NCBI RefSeq assembly: GCF_030272615.1
Contig: NC_081409.1
Coordinates: forward strand, 648,056,468-648,120,467
DNA: 64,000 nucleotides
Direction: 5' to 3'
Origin: Cryptomeria japonica
Lineage: Eukaryota; Streptophyta; Pinopsida; Cupressales; Cupressaceae
A program made the position numbers and the translations under genes. The notes under the pieces were generated by a model, which did no database searches, was not told the origin of the DNA, and saw nothing but the letters and a program-made list of their open reading frames with translations. Numbering within the stretch: position 1 is the stretch's first letter; the number at the start of each line of letters is the position of its first letter. Of this stretch, positions 35,287 to 47,574 are shown in pieces.

Positions 35287-36898
35287 TGTTGGCATTATGT
35301 GAACCAACATGAAGACATAATGACATTATATGTTGTCATTGATGTCAATATGTGTTATGAAGAGAACCGACATATGTGATAGGTGAAAAGAGAGAGGAAC
35401 CGACATATGTATGAACCAGTTTATATGACAAAGTGAAGCAGCATATTTGTTCAAGATGAACCGGTATGTAGTTATGGAAACCGACACATGGAAGCATTGT
35501 ATGACTACCGGTTGGTAGGTAGCTTCCACTTCAGGGTTTTCGGTTGGAGCACCTCAAGTGACTCAATCGGTGATCTTCATGTGATGAGTTAGTAGTATAA
35601 TGGAAATCAGATCGTGTTGCCAGGTAAGCTCTATGCGCATGAAAGATCTTGCATGAAGAAGACTATTCCTATCTACCTTAGGAATGTGTGAAGTTTGTCA
35701 AATGGTGATAACACGTGATGGGTTATCAGCCACCATGAAATCGGTGGATAATGGATGATGGAGAATGTCTTGAGATCGATTCAAGATTGTTGCATTTAAT
35801 GCAGTATGATTCAACGGTCAGGATCAAACCGCTTGAATTTCTTAACCTAACAGGTTTAGGGTTTAGGGTTTTTGCTACCGACCTGTATGTTTCCTATAAG
35901 GTTGATGTTGTGTTTCTTTCTAAGGTTTGTTTCCTATAAGGTCAATGTTGTGTTTCTTTCTAAGGTTGTTGGCAAAAGTCGTGTGTGTGTATCCTAGGGA
36001 AGTGATACGTAATTCTTGCAAGACCAAGAGAAGAGATACTTGCAAAGTGAATGTGCAGAAGGTGAAGAGGAGCCAAAACGGATCTACATTAGCATTGAGT
36101 GCTATTAACAGATCATTGTAATTTTTGTTGATCTCTAACCACTTCAACAGTTGTAAAATCCCCTAACAAGGTAGCCTTAACTGGCTTGTTGCAAAATCCC
36201 CTAACAGGGTGGTCTTAACAGGCTTGATTCAAATCCCTTACCTGGGTAACTCGAGGTTAATGAATTCTAAGAAGCTATAGAGCTTAGGAGATCCTTTCAG
36301 CTATTGAGTTCTTGAAATCCTCTAACAAGGTGACCCTACCAGGTTTAACCCTTAACTGGGTATCCCTAACAGGATCGGTTCCTAGCAGAACCTATTGTAA
36401 TGTCTTTAACTGGACAAGGCTCCTAACAGAGCGGACTTCTAAAGAGTTCAAAAAGTAGCTTGTGGGTATTCATCCCCACCGTGGTTTTTACCAGTTGGGT
36501 TTCCATGTGAAAAATATGTGTGTCATGTGAAATGCTTTTGGCTTGTGATGCTTTGTTTTACCTGTTAAGCATATGAAGGTTCTATGTTTTATGCCTGTCT
36601 ATAAAACATATTGAACTCACTATTGTGAAGATCTGATGATCAAGTTTACCTATTTGTGCATGAGAATATAATGATACTGTAGTATTGAGCTAAGAGGGAA
36701 GCTTATTCAGTGACTGGTTCATGACTGATTGAGTTGTACTGGATGTTATCGGTTGCACTCTGTTTTACCAGTATCCCTGTTTGTCAGTCATTTGGAGTAT
36801 TTGCTATCAAACCAGTTTTGGTCTATATTTGTGTCAGTACTGATTCACCCCCCCTCTCAGTACCGGTTTGGTACTAGTGGTTCATCATTGAGTTATCA
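35287..36898 (+). repeat. 5' LTR of copia C
   Basis: 1612 nt, 37 longer than the 3' copy, explained by a 40-bp tandem duplication (units at 35889 and 35929). Carries two to three telomere-like TTTAGGG units (35853-35873), the CCTAACAGGGTG array (about 36150-36420) and the shared stem-rich motif (36462-36507). Confidence 0.94.
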
Positions 36899-36900
36899 AT

Positions 36901-36912
36901 TGGTATCAGAGC
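36901..36912 (+). other. Primer binding site of copia C (tRNA-iMet)
   Basis: TGGTATCAGAGC, a perfect iMet complement two bases beyond the LTR end. Confidence 0.92.
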
Positions 36913-36968
36913 ACCTCCAGGTCCTCTGTGTTGTAAGCTTAACCACTTGAGGAAAAGATCCTAGTCAA

Positions 36969-39900
36969 ATGATGAAGAGGGAAGGTCCAAAGTTAACAAG
37001 GAAAACTTCAGTATATGTGTAGCATCGTAAAATTGTGACACTTGCAATTTCGACTGCATTTAGGTCTTCACGATGGCGACACAACATTGAACCTGAATGG
37101 AGACCCCGAAACCTGTTTACGACATCAAAAACTACATCTTTTCTACACCTTGGCCTGATCCTCCTTGCACCCTGCTGTCCTGGGAGGTGGGACCATGGCA
37201 CCTAGTGCCCTAGTCCCTCAAGACCATGGTGCCCAGTGCCCTGGTCCCTGGCCCTATTTTTGGGCCCGGTCTCTTGTTGGGCATCGGGTCTTCAAGTTTG
37301 CAATTTGGAAAATAATGTTCCTAGGTCGGCCTAAGGTCGGAAAAATCAGTCTCCTAACCCTAATTGACAAGTATATAAACTACATTTCCTCTCCCATTTG
37401 AGGGTAAGAAAAAGAAAGAAAAAGAGGAAAACATATGTGTGCAAGAGGCGAAAGCGATAGGCAAACATTCAAACATTCAAGCATTCAAGCATTCCTTCAA
37501 GCAATTGAGCATTCTAGGTCTCCATTCAAGGCTAGGTGTTGCATTCAAGACAAGGATTCAACCATTGAAGAGGAGATCACATACAACATACAAAATCATT
37601 ACACCTTTGCATGTTGCAGGTATGTGGCTGTAATTGAAGATCTGGAATCCTTGTGCAGAGACGAATAGATCCCCCTTCATTTCGCGGATTGTTCAGAGGA
37701 CCATGTGTACTCCAGGCACCATCGTCTCGTCAACTTTCACTCAAATTCGCAGGACAACATTGTCTCGACATTTTACTGCTAATTCCAAGTTCGTAGCTTC
37801 ATCCCGTGTCTCTATCTCCGTCTACAAGTGAATCTTTCTTACTTTTACATACATTCCTAGTTCAATCCTTCTATCTACATTCTTTACAAAAGAGGGTATC
37901 CTCACTGTCTCAACCCTTGAAACTCATTTAGAATTCAATCTTGCATTGTGTGGGATTGGATCTTGTGAGTTTCAACCTCTCTTTTGAATGTAAAGTCTCT
38001 CCTAAGTGAAAACCGTCAATCCTAGTGACCTCCTTTCTCTCTCTTTGGAGTGGGGGGAACACCTAGGGTTCGATTTTCCGCTTTACAATATGGAAAGATA
38101 GGATGAAGATATTCACCAAAAGCATGGGTGTTCAACACTGGAGTTATGTTGAAAATGTATATGTTGTTCCTACCGGTACTCTCACCGATGACCAAAAGAG
38201 AGAGATACAAGAAAATGGGCAATTCGTGGAAGCCCTCACTAGTAGTTTGTCTGACATTGAATTTATCGATGTTCAGGACAAGGAAAATCCCAAGGAGGTA
38301 TGGGATGCTCTTGAAAATATCTATGGTGGTGATGAGCATGTAAAACAGGCTAAGGAAGAAAGCCTGAGAGGGAAGTTTGGAGACATGCGGATGGTTGAAG
38401 GAGAGACCATTCAGCAGTATGGAATAAGAATCAAAATAGTTGTTGGAGAAATAAAGAGTGCATGTGGAAAAATAGAAGATTCCACTGTGGTAAGTAAAGT
38501 CCTGAGATCCCTATTGCCGGTCTATGCAATAAGGGTCACTGCTATTGAGGAGTTGAGATCAATAGACAAGTCTAAGGTGTCCTTGGACTCCATCATAGCC
38601 AAGTTGACAACCTATGAGCTGAATAGTTTTGATGGTAGTGTTCAAAAGATAGAATTAGCCTTTAGAGCCTCTGCTATACCATCCAGAAAAGAAAAAGAGG
38701 CTAGCACTAGTGGGGAACCTAATCAGAACAGAGAAATGAATGATGAAGAGTTTCTGATGGAATTTGAAGCTCTTCTTGCCAGGAGATTTCCAAAAGGAAC
38801 TGGTAAATTCAAAGGTAAGCTCCCTTTGAAATGTTTCTCCTATAACTGGATAGGACATATTGCTATGAACTGTCCTAATAATGACAACAAGGATAAACCA
38901 GAAAAGTTCAAGAAATTCAAAGGAGGAAACTGGAGAAATTGTTTTGTGGCAGTTGATGAAGGTGTCACAGATGAGGAATCAAAAGATGAAGAGAATGAAG
39001 ACATTGTGTTTGTTGTTGTAAAGGAAGATGTGGTAGACAAGAAGGCTCTTGTCTCTTGGTTTGATGATTCCAATGAGTGGATCATTGATAGTGGTTATTC
39101 TCACCATATGACTGGTGACTGGAGCAAGTTTCTATCCTTAGAGGAGTATGATGGTGGTGTGGTTCGCTTTGGCAATGATGCACCATGCATGGTCAAAGGC
39201 AGAGGGTCCATCTCTTTGAATGGAAAGAGTAGTGCTGACAATGTGTATTGGGTTGATGGTCTCAGACACAACCTTCTAAGTGTTGCCCAGCTAAATGACA
39301 GTGGCCTCACTCTACAATTCAAGAATGGAGTTTGCAGAATCAAAGGAAAAGATGGTAAATTAGTGGCCACCGGCATGCAGACTAAAGGTAACCTATTTCA
39401 TCTGAATGCAAGTATAAGTATATGTATTATGGCTAAACTTGATGACAGCTGGATATGGCATAGGAGACTCTACCATGTGAACTTTGATAACATTGTGAAG
39501 GCTAGTAAGATCAAGGCAGTTAGAGGGTTGCCAGTGCTGAGCAAACCGGATAATACCTTGTGTGGAGAATGTCAACTGGGGAAAATGTCTTCCTCAACTT
39601 TTAAAGGTAAATCTTTCACTGCTAACAACTTGCTTGATCTTGTACATACTAATTTGTGTGGTCCTATGAAAACTAGAAGTGTGCAGGGAGATAGGTACTT
39701 CATGATCCTCACTAATGACTGCTCAAGAATGATGTGGGTCACATTCTTGAAAGACAAGTATGAAGCTTTTGGGAAATTCAAAGCTTTCAGAGCATTAGTG
39801 GAGAAGGAAAATAGTAAAAGGATCAAATGTCTCAGAACTGATCAAGGAGGGGAATTCACTTCCAGTGAATTCAACAAGTATTGTGAAGAATTTGGAATCA

Positions 39901-42133
39901 GGAGACAACTATCTGGCCCCCAGACTCCACAGTAGAATGGCCTAGCAAAGAGGAATAACTAGACTATGGTTGAAGTAGCTAGAACCATGCTGATTCAAGG
40001 AAAGGTAGCTCACACCTTTTGGAGAGAAGCGGTGAGCACTGCAGTCTACACTATGAATCAGGTACTCATCAAAAAGGGTAAGGACAAAACTCCTTATGAG
40101 TATTGGACTGGTAAGATGCCTGTGGTTAGCTACTTTAAGGTATTTGGTAGCAAATGTTACATCAAGAGGAGTGAACATTAGGGCAAATTTGAAGCTAAAT
40201 GTGATGAGGGAATATTTCTAGGATATTCCACCAAGAGTAAAGCTTTCAAGTGCTACAACAATAGGACTCAGAGAATTATGGAAAGCCTCAATGTAAGAGT
40301 TGATGAATCCTCTGAGAAGATTGAGAAAACCGACAGTGAGAAAGCTATAAATGAAACGGTTGCAACCTTCTGGGAACCGGTTGTTAGCCAACCAAGTACT
40401 AATAGTAGTGTCCCTGAACCGATGAATGTTGATACTGATGAAGATGAGGATGAAGAAGAAAAGCAAGAAGAACCAGTTAAGACCATTCCTCGGTATGTCA
40501 AGTTGAATCATGATCCTAAGTAGATCATAGGTGATAAGGATGAAGGAATCCTTACAAGAAGAAAGATCAGAGAAAACTCATGTATGATCTCTGAATTTGA
40601 GCCTAAATCATTCAAAGAGGCTCATAAAGATGAAGACTGGATCAAGGCAATGGAAGAGGAACTTGATCAGATAGAGAAAAATGGTACATGGTCCTTGGTA
40701 CCCAGACCTCAGCATAAAAATGTCATTGGCACCAAATGGGTGTTCAGAAATAAGTTGAATGAGGATGGCACAGTGATTAGGAATAAAGCCAGATTGGTAT
40801 GCAAAGGATATGCTCAAGAAGAAGGAGAAGACGATGGGGAAACCTTTGCTCCTGTAGCCAGATTGGAAGGAGTTCTTATGCTTCTTGCATATGCAGCTTT
40901 TAAGAGGTTCAACGTATATCAAATGGATGTAAAATCTGCATTCCTAAATGGTGTACTTGAAGAGGAGGTGTATATTGAGGAACCGAATGAGTTTGCCCTA
41001 TCTGAAGACAGTGACATGGTATGTAGGCTACATAAAGCATTATATGGTCTAAAGAAAGCACCTAGGGCATGGTATGAGCACCTACATTCCCATCATGTGA
41101 AGATTGGATTTGAGAGAACAAGTGAAGATAGTAATATCTACTTGAAGTCTGAAGGAGATCATATCTTGATCTGTGAAGTTTTTGTTGATGACATCACTTT
41201 GGAGGAGATGACAAGATGAGTCATGAGTTTGTTGATGAGATGAAGAAAGAGTTTGAGATGTCACTCATAGGGGAGATTAAGTTCTTCATTGGACTATAGA
41301 TCCAGTAGATGGAAGATGGAATCTTTATCACTCAGGCCAAATATGTAAAAGAGGTACTGAAGACCTTCGGCATGGAAGATAGCAAATCGGTTGGTACACT
41401 GATGGTGACTGGTTGTAAATTGACAAAAGAAGATGATTCCACACTGGTTGATGAGAAGGAATACTGATCAATGATTGGTAAGTTGCATTATGTAGTGCAT
41501 AGCAGACCAGATATTACACATGCAGTTGGCATTACTGCAAGGTTTCAGAAGAGTCCAAGAGAATCTCACTTCATTGCAGTCAAGCAAATTCTTAGGTATC
41601 TGAAGGGAACAATTGACTATGGATTATGTCACCCATACAGCAATAATTTCAATCTGAAAGTGTTCATAGATGCTGATTGGGCAGGTAATGTGGATGACCA
41701 GAAAAGCACAACCAGTGGTGCATTCTTTCTCAGTGGTAGACTGGTCTCATGGATGAGTAAAAAGTAGAGTTGTATCTCTCAGTCTACAGCAGAAGCGGAG
41801 TATGTTACAACTTTCATGAATTGCACTCAGACAATTTGGATGAAGCATGTACTGGAAGGCTTCAAGATCCCTGTATCTGAGTTGGTAAGCATATTTTGTG
41901 ATAACACAAGTACTATCAATATATCAAAGAATCCGGTTTTACATTCTAGAACCAAGCATTTTGAGCTTAAGTATCATTTCTTGAGGGAAAAGGTTCAGAA
42001 TAAAGAGATTGCACTAGGGCATGTGTCTAGTAAGGAGCAGTTAGCAGACATATTCACCAAGCCTCTCCCAAAGACAATATTTGTACATTTGAGAGGTGAA
42101 TTAGGGGTATTGCCCCTTCAGGAGGTGAACTAA
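36969..42133 (+). pseudogene. Copia C gag-pol polyprotein, degenerate
   Basis: The gag start (36969) is separated from the rest by a solo LTR; reading continues from 38093. Gag has a UBN2-type core (about 38150-38640) and a knuckle CFSYNWIGHIAMNCP, second Cys changed to Tyr. The protease box is WIIDSGYSHHMTGD, with Asp-Ser-Gly kept. Pre-integrase finger CGECQLGK and integrase core (HTNLCGP, LTNDCSRMMW, CLRTDQGGEF): two positions that are usually Asp read Asn. TAG at 39933-39935, then the integrase end. RT 40640-41330 has [25 protein letters not shown] and FVDDI, then a small deletion and frameshift at about 41197. RNase H is at 41640-42110 (DADWAGNVDD, CDNTSTINISKNPV). TAG at 40521-40523 and 41765-41767 at expected Gln. 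Ends TAA 42131-42133. Confidence 0.94.
37018..38087 (+). mobile_element. Solo LTR of the non-autonomous family in copia C gag, TSD ATATG
   Basis: 1070 nt, starting TGTAGCATCG and ending CGCTTTACA, with perfect ATATG at 37013-37017 and 38088-38092. Same family as 134-3537, opposite orientation. TATA box TATATAAA at 37372-37379; the palindromic minisatellite is reduced to two units (37191-37248). It interrupts copia C a few codons into gag. Confidence 0.94.
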
Positions 42134-42376
42134 AAGTAATTGTTCCACATCAATCAGGTATTGGACAGACAAATTTTTGGTTGATTGATGTGTTGAAGGA
42201 TGCTACTCCTCAAGGGGAGCAGCATGATGGAATAGAGATGTTTGTACCTCCACTTTGACATTGTTGTCAAAGGGGGACAAGGAGTGAAGCAGAAAAGATA
42301 TCTACAACAAATAGGGGAGAAGGAGTGAAGTGGAGAGATATCTTTGTATATTGCCATCAATGCCAAAGGGGGAGAT

Positions 42377-43951
42377 TGTTGGCATTATGTGAACCAACAT
42401 GAAGACATAATGACATTATATGTTGTCATTGATGTCAATATGTGTTATGAAGAGAACCGACATATGTGATAGGTGAAAAGAGAGAGGAACTGACATATGT
42501 ATGAACCAGTTTATATGCCAAAGTGAAGCGGCATATTTGTTCAAGATGAATCGGCATGTAGTTATGGGAACCGACACATGGAAGCATTGTATGAATACCA
42601 GTTGGTAGGTAGCTTCCACTTAAAGGTTTCCAATTGGAGCACCTCAAGTCACTCAATCGGTGATCTTCGTGTGATGAGTTAGTAGTATAATGGAAATCAG
42701 ATCATGTTGCCATGTAAGCTCTGTGTGCGTGAAGGATCTTGCATGAAGAAGACTATTCCTATCTACCTCAAGAATGTGCAAAGTCTGTCAAACGGTGATA
42801 AGGCGTGATGGGTTATCAGCCGCCATGAAATTGGTGGATAATGGATGATGGAGAATGTCTTGAGATCAATTCAAGATTGTTGCATTTAATGCAGTATGAT
42901 TCAACGGTCAGGATCGAACCGCTTGAATTGTTTAACCTAACAGGTTTAGGGTTTAGGGTTTTTGCTACCAACCTATATGTTTCCTATAAGGTCGATGTTG
43001 TGTTTCTTTCTAAGGTTGTTGGCAAAAGTCGTGTGTGTATCCTAGGGAAGTGATACGTAATTCTTGCCAGACCAAAAGAGAGAAGAGATACCTACAAAGT
43101 GAATGTGCAGAAGGTGAAGAGGAGCCAAAATGGATATGCATTAGCATTGAGTGCTATTAAGAGATCATTGTAATTCCTGTTGATCTCTAACCACTTCAAC
43201 AGTTGTAAAATCCCCTAACAGGGTAGCCTTAACTGGCTTGTTGCAAAATCCCCTAACAGGGTGGTCTTAATAGGCTTGATTCAAATCCCTTAACCGGGTA
43301 ACTCGAGGTTAATGAGTTTTGAGAAGCTATAGAGCTTAGGAGATCATTTCAGCTATTGATTTCTTGAAATCCTCTAACAAGGTGACCGTACCGGGTTTAA
43401 CCCTTAACCGGGTGATCCCTAACAGGATAGGTTCCTAGCAGAACCTATTGTAATGTCTTTAACCAGACAAGGCTCCTAACAGAGCGGACTTATAAAGAGT
43501 TCAAAAAGCAGCTTGTGTGTATTTATCCCCACCGTGGTTTTTCCCAGTTGGGTTTCCACGTGAAAAATATGTGTGTCATGTGAAATGCTTTTGTCTTGTG
43601 ATGCTTTGTTTTACTTGTTAAGCATATGAAGGTTCTATGTTTTATGCTTGTCTATAAAACATATTGAACTCATTGTTGTGAAGATCTGATGATCAAGTTT
43701 ACCTATTTGTGCATGCGAATATAATGATACTGTTGTATTGAGCTAAGAGGGAAGCTTATTGAGTGATCGGTTTATGACTGATTGAGCTGTACTGGATGTT
43801 ACCAGTTGCACTCTATTTTACTAGTATCCCTGTTTATCAGTCATTTGGAGTATTTGCTGTCAAACCAGTTTTGGTCTATATTTATGTCGGTACTAATTCA
43901 CCCCCCCTTTCAGTACCGGTTTGGTACTAGTGGTTCGTCATTGAGTTATCA
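42377..43951 (+). repeat. 3' LTR of copia C
   Basis: 1575 nt, starting TGTTGGCATTATG after the purine tract and ending TTGAGTTATCA. One copy of the 40-bp unit that is duplicated in the 5' LTR. Stem-rich motif at about 43515-43559. Confidence 0.94.
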
Positions 43952-44394
43952 ACTACTACTAATATCTCTTCTCCTCCAAGAATGCTTTCCAAAGTATCTA
44001 CAGATCATTGCATAATATAACATTCACATACAAATGATCTACATACATATACTTTGCATTATACAGTTCTGCTATATTCTCCTATGTCACACACTTTTCA
44101 CACACTACAAAATGACCTAGCAGACTGACCTATATACCCATTACAAACAAAATGCCTTATGTCGTCTTACAATGCATTACAAAATATATTCAATGTCGGC
44201 CTTGACAATAAATATAAAATGATTTTCTAAATAAATCTTCCTTGGTGTCGGCTTCCTTGAAGTACTGATGTCGGTGTCGGTGCCGGTATAATCTTGGATA
44301 CTCTAATGCCGGTGTCTGCCGATATATGACTTCCATTTGATCTTGTTGTCATCAATGACAACAAAATGAATCCGATGAGTGTCAATTGCCAGCA

Positions 44395-45368
44395 AATATT
44401 TTAAATTCCCTTAATAAATTACTCCTTTTGAAGTAGTTAATTAGTTTGGATAATTTAATTCTCTAAGTTCTACAATTACAATAAAATCCCAAATTAATAT
44501 TTAATTTTTCATTTTAAAATATTATTTTCTAAACAATAAATTAGATCAAAAATCATTAACTAATGTAATTAACTATCTAGAATAATGCACAAATTTAACA
44601 ATATTATTTAATTGACCAATATATTTAATTTCCTATAAAATATTAATATAAATTTTTTTGCTAATAAAATATTACACCAGCACAAGGGTAAGGGACTGCG
44701 ATAGACAACACGAAAAAAACCGACAGGACCAACATCAACATGACTGACAACAAGAACAAGGGTGTCTAGTGGGTTCTGACTGATAACTCCCTTTTTTTCC
44801 ACTTCACCATTGGGTTGTAGAGCACACTCAGACCTAAAGCTTTAGGTGGAGTCGATGCTCGGTACTTGCAGCTACATAAACAAACTGTCGAACATGTACA
44901 CATAATCCACATAATAACATAGCGTGAATAAGAAATGGAAAGGACGTAGCTTGCCCTTGAAGATTAGTGTGATGCTTTTCCCTTTCACCCAAGCACATCA
45001 AGCATAGAAGCAAGGTATATTGACTCAATATGTATCGTTAACGTGAAGAAACTGTTGAACAATTAATCACAATAATCTAACTACTGAACATGAATTACAT
45101 CTAGTAAGAACATTATAAACAATCATCATATCAATACATCAAAGATATCGACAAATAAATCATTATTCACAATCATACAACAACATCATGAATAATATCA
45201 TCGTTGCAACAAATCATAGAGCACAAAGTAAGAAAGCACATATATGAATCCAAAAATCATAGACGAAAATTACAACCAAAGCCAAATTCAATCAACACCA
45301 AAAAGGTCAAACCACAAAAAATGCAAGGCCACAAGGTCTAACAAGCCAACTAAGAGAGGGGCACTACA
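44395..45368 (-). repeat. Piece of AC LTR 'C' (minus-strand 5' end)
   Basis: The minus strand starts TGTAGTGCCCCTC at 45368, directly after a purine tract CTAGGGGAGGAGGA. Collinear but diverged with 48390-49367 at the corresponding end of the solo gypsy LTR, so both belong to one LTR superfamily. Confidence 0.75.
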
Positions 45369-45508
45369 TCCTCCTCCCCTAGGATCAGGCTTACTAAGGA
45401 AAGCCTACTGAGGAAAGAAATCACGCAAATGACAGACTCAACTGAAAGATCCTACTGAAACCTGACCTACTCAAAACCTCTATCTCTGAGAACTTGAAGC
45501 CTGATTTC
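45369..45508 (-). other. AC element 3' interior end with polypurine tract
   Basis: 140 nt between the solo gypsy LTR and LTR C. The minus strand ends CTAGGGGAGGAGGA right before the LTR. CCGAG at 45509-45513 is one half of the solo LTR target duplication. No coding sequence recognised. Confidence 0.7.
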
Positions 45509-45513
45509 CCGAG

Positions 45514-47278
45514 TGTAATACCCTATCAGGAACCCTAAAGGAAAACAACACTACAAGGTAATTAAAGGGTGAAATAATTTTTTTTTTAAAGATTAAGTGC
45601 ATTAATTATCACATTGCACATTTAATGAAATCCTAAAGGGTTACCAATGAAAATTACTTTGTAACTAAAACAACATCATAAGGTTAATCCAATTATCCAT
45701 CTAATTCGGGAACTCAATTGCATTTAATTAAATCATATTCATAAACTGAATTTCACATTGAAAGATTTAAAGTGATACAATATATTTATTTTTAATGAAG
45801 CATTTACACATAAGAATAAAGATAACTGAAATAACATACATTCAACTGAATTAAGATTATAATATTCAATAATTACATGGCTTCCAATAGTACAAATAAA
45901 ATACATAAATTACAATGCCAAGGTTACATAGTTTACTGATACAATGGTCACATGGGTCTCAAATGTACAATAATCACGAACATGAGCTGATACATGAATC
46001 ACGAACCAAAGGTACACCAGTGAAGCCAATCCATGCATGAAGGTACGAACAAGAATATCCGATGGGAAGTGGCACTACCACCCGACCATGTGATCCCAAA
46101 ATGGAACCACCCCACTGTGTTATGAGATAGAAAAAGACCCTCAAGAAAGCATAAACAATACAAGAACGATAGTACAACATGACTCCACTATACTCATGTG
46201 GCTCGACTCACAATACACTAGTGACCCTATGAGAGAGTGTCATCGCATGGCTACCCTAGGTAGGCCTCCATAGGTCCCGAACCCCATCTTGAGTTATCCT
46301 GGTAACCTTTCCCGAACCCCCAGCTCCATCTAAGCATCATGAAGACCCTAGCAACCTTTCATGAAGACAAGGTGGTAGGTTTTCCAATCTAGGCCTTCCC
46401 ACTACACCTTGAGCCTATACAAGAACTCAACTGTGTACGGGATGCAATATCTTATTTAACATTATAACTACCCACCCCCTAATCAACTTTTATATTATCA
46501 CTTATTGACTAACTTTCGAGGGGTCATCCTGCCAACCACTTCAGGTGCGGCCCCCGCTCAAAAGCCACTCTCTCATAGGACACTAATAGGTAAGGTCTCT
46601 CTATGAGAACCCTATGATGAAATTGTCAGCCATATCTAATCTTGACAAAATATAAGTGAAGGATACACAAATCAATAACCCAGGATTGACCATTGAAACA
46701 TAACACACAACGGTTCACATTAACAGGGTTACACAACTACACTTGACCAATAGGGTATAGCAACTATTACGACATGACGATAACTCATAACCAAAATTGC
46801 AATGTAAATAAGCTTTTACCAAAAATACCATTTACACTAACGATCCTAATACATGCAATCTTTTAATACAGTCAAAAGCATTAACAAATATCGATATTCA
46901 AGAAATATAAAAAAATACGACAAGGTAGGTAAAAGAGATTCAGAGTCATCATTTGTCCAGTAAGGCTAAAATTAACCACATTTAAGGAAATAAAAATAAA
47001 CCCCCCAACATATATTCATGATTAATTTATAAAGAAACCCAAATATATGACTTCATTAAAATAAAATAAATTCCGTATTAAATATATATAATAATATAAT
47101 ATATGTATATGAGTATATATTCATCGAATATATACCATATAAATATATCACATTAAAATATATATAAAATTAAAACGTAAATACTAATCTTCATAAATAT
47201 ACTCTAATTCACAAATATCCCAAAACAATATTACATTGTTATATTTTTTTTAAAAACAAACAAACTATATACATATAT

Positions 47279-47324
<46 letters not shown>

Positions 47325-47537
47325 TTATTTTTACTAAACATAATTTTTTTTTTAAATTCCAAATTTCAAAGCCCACTGCAGCCTTAGCATTGCACGCACA
47401 GAGAAGGGCAGATGAAAGTTTTTTCTTGGTAGCCTTGCTACCTTATGGTAGATTTGCCACCATCCGGTAGAGATTATAAAATCTCATTCCCAGCACTTTG
47501 AGAAACTAGAGTCTAATAAAATCACAAAAATAGAAAT

Positions 47538-47574
<37 letters not shown>

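Larger units (their letters stand above)
35287..43951 (+). mobile_element. Copia C: Ty1/copia retrotransposon, TSD ACTAC
   Basis: 5' LTR 35287-36898, primer site 36901-36912, gag-pol remnant 36969-42133 interrupted by a solo LTR (37018-38087), purine tract 42365-42376, 3' LTR 42377-43951. A perfect ACTAC duplication is at 35282-35286 and 43952-43956. The best preserved copia in the window: 610 codons of gag-integrase (38103-39935) are uninterrupted. The LTRs are about 95% alike by eye. Confidence 0.95.
34842..44394 (-). mobile_element. Copia solo LTR, split by copia C, TSD AATAT
   Basis: 34842-35286 and 43957-44394 form one LTR of about 880 nt. On the plus strand it starts TGTTGGGATCC and ends TTGCCAGCA. 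A perfect AATAT duplication is at 34837-34841 and 44395-44399. It has the shared stem-rich copia motif in minus orientation (35011-35058). Copia C inserted at ACTAC within it. Confidence 0.88.

Noticed and set aside
35853-35873. TTTAGGG-type telomere-like units (also 42943-42963)
   Set aside because: Only two to three units, at the same place in both LTRs of copia C, so part of the LTR (at most a telo-box) and not an interstitial telomere.
38103-39935. 610-codon uninterrupted frame as a possible host gene
   Set aside because: It is the gag, protease and integrase part of copia C, lying between its LTRs and continuing into RT after a TAG.
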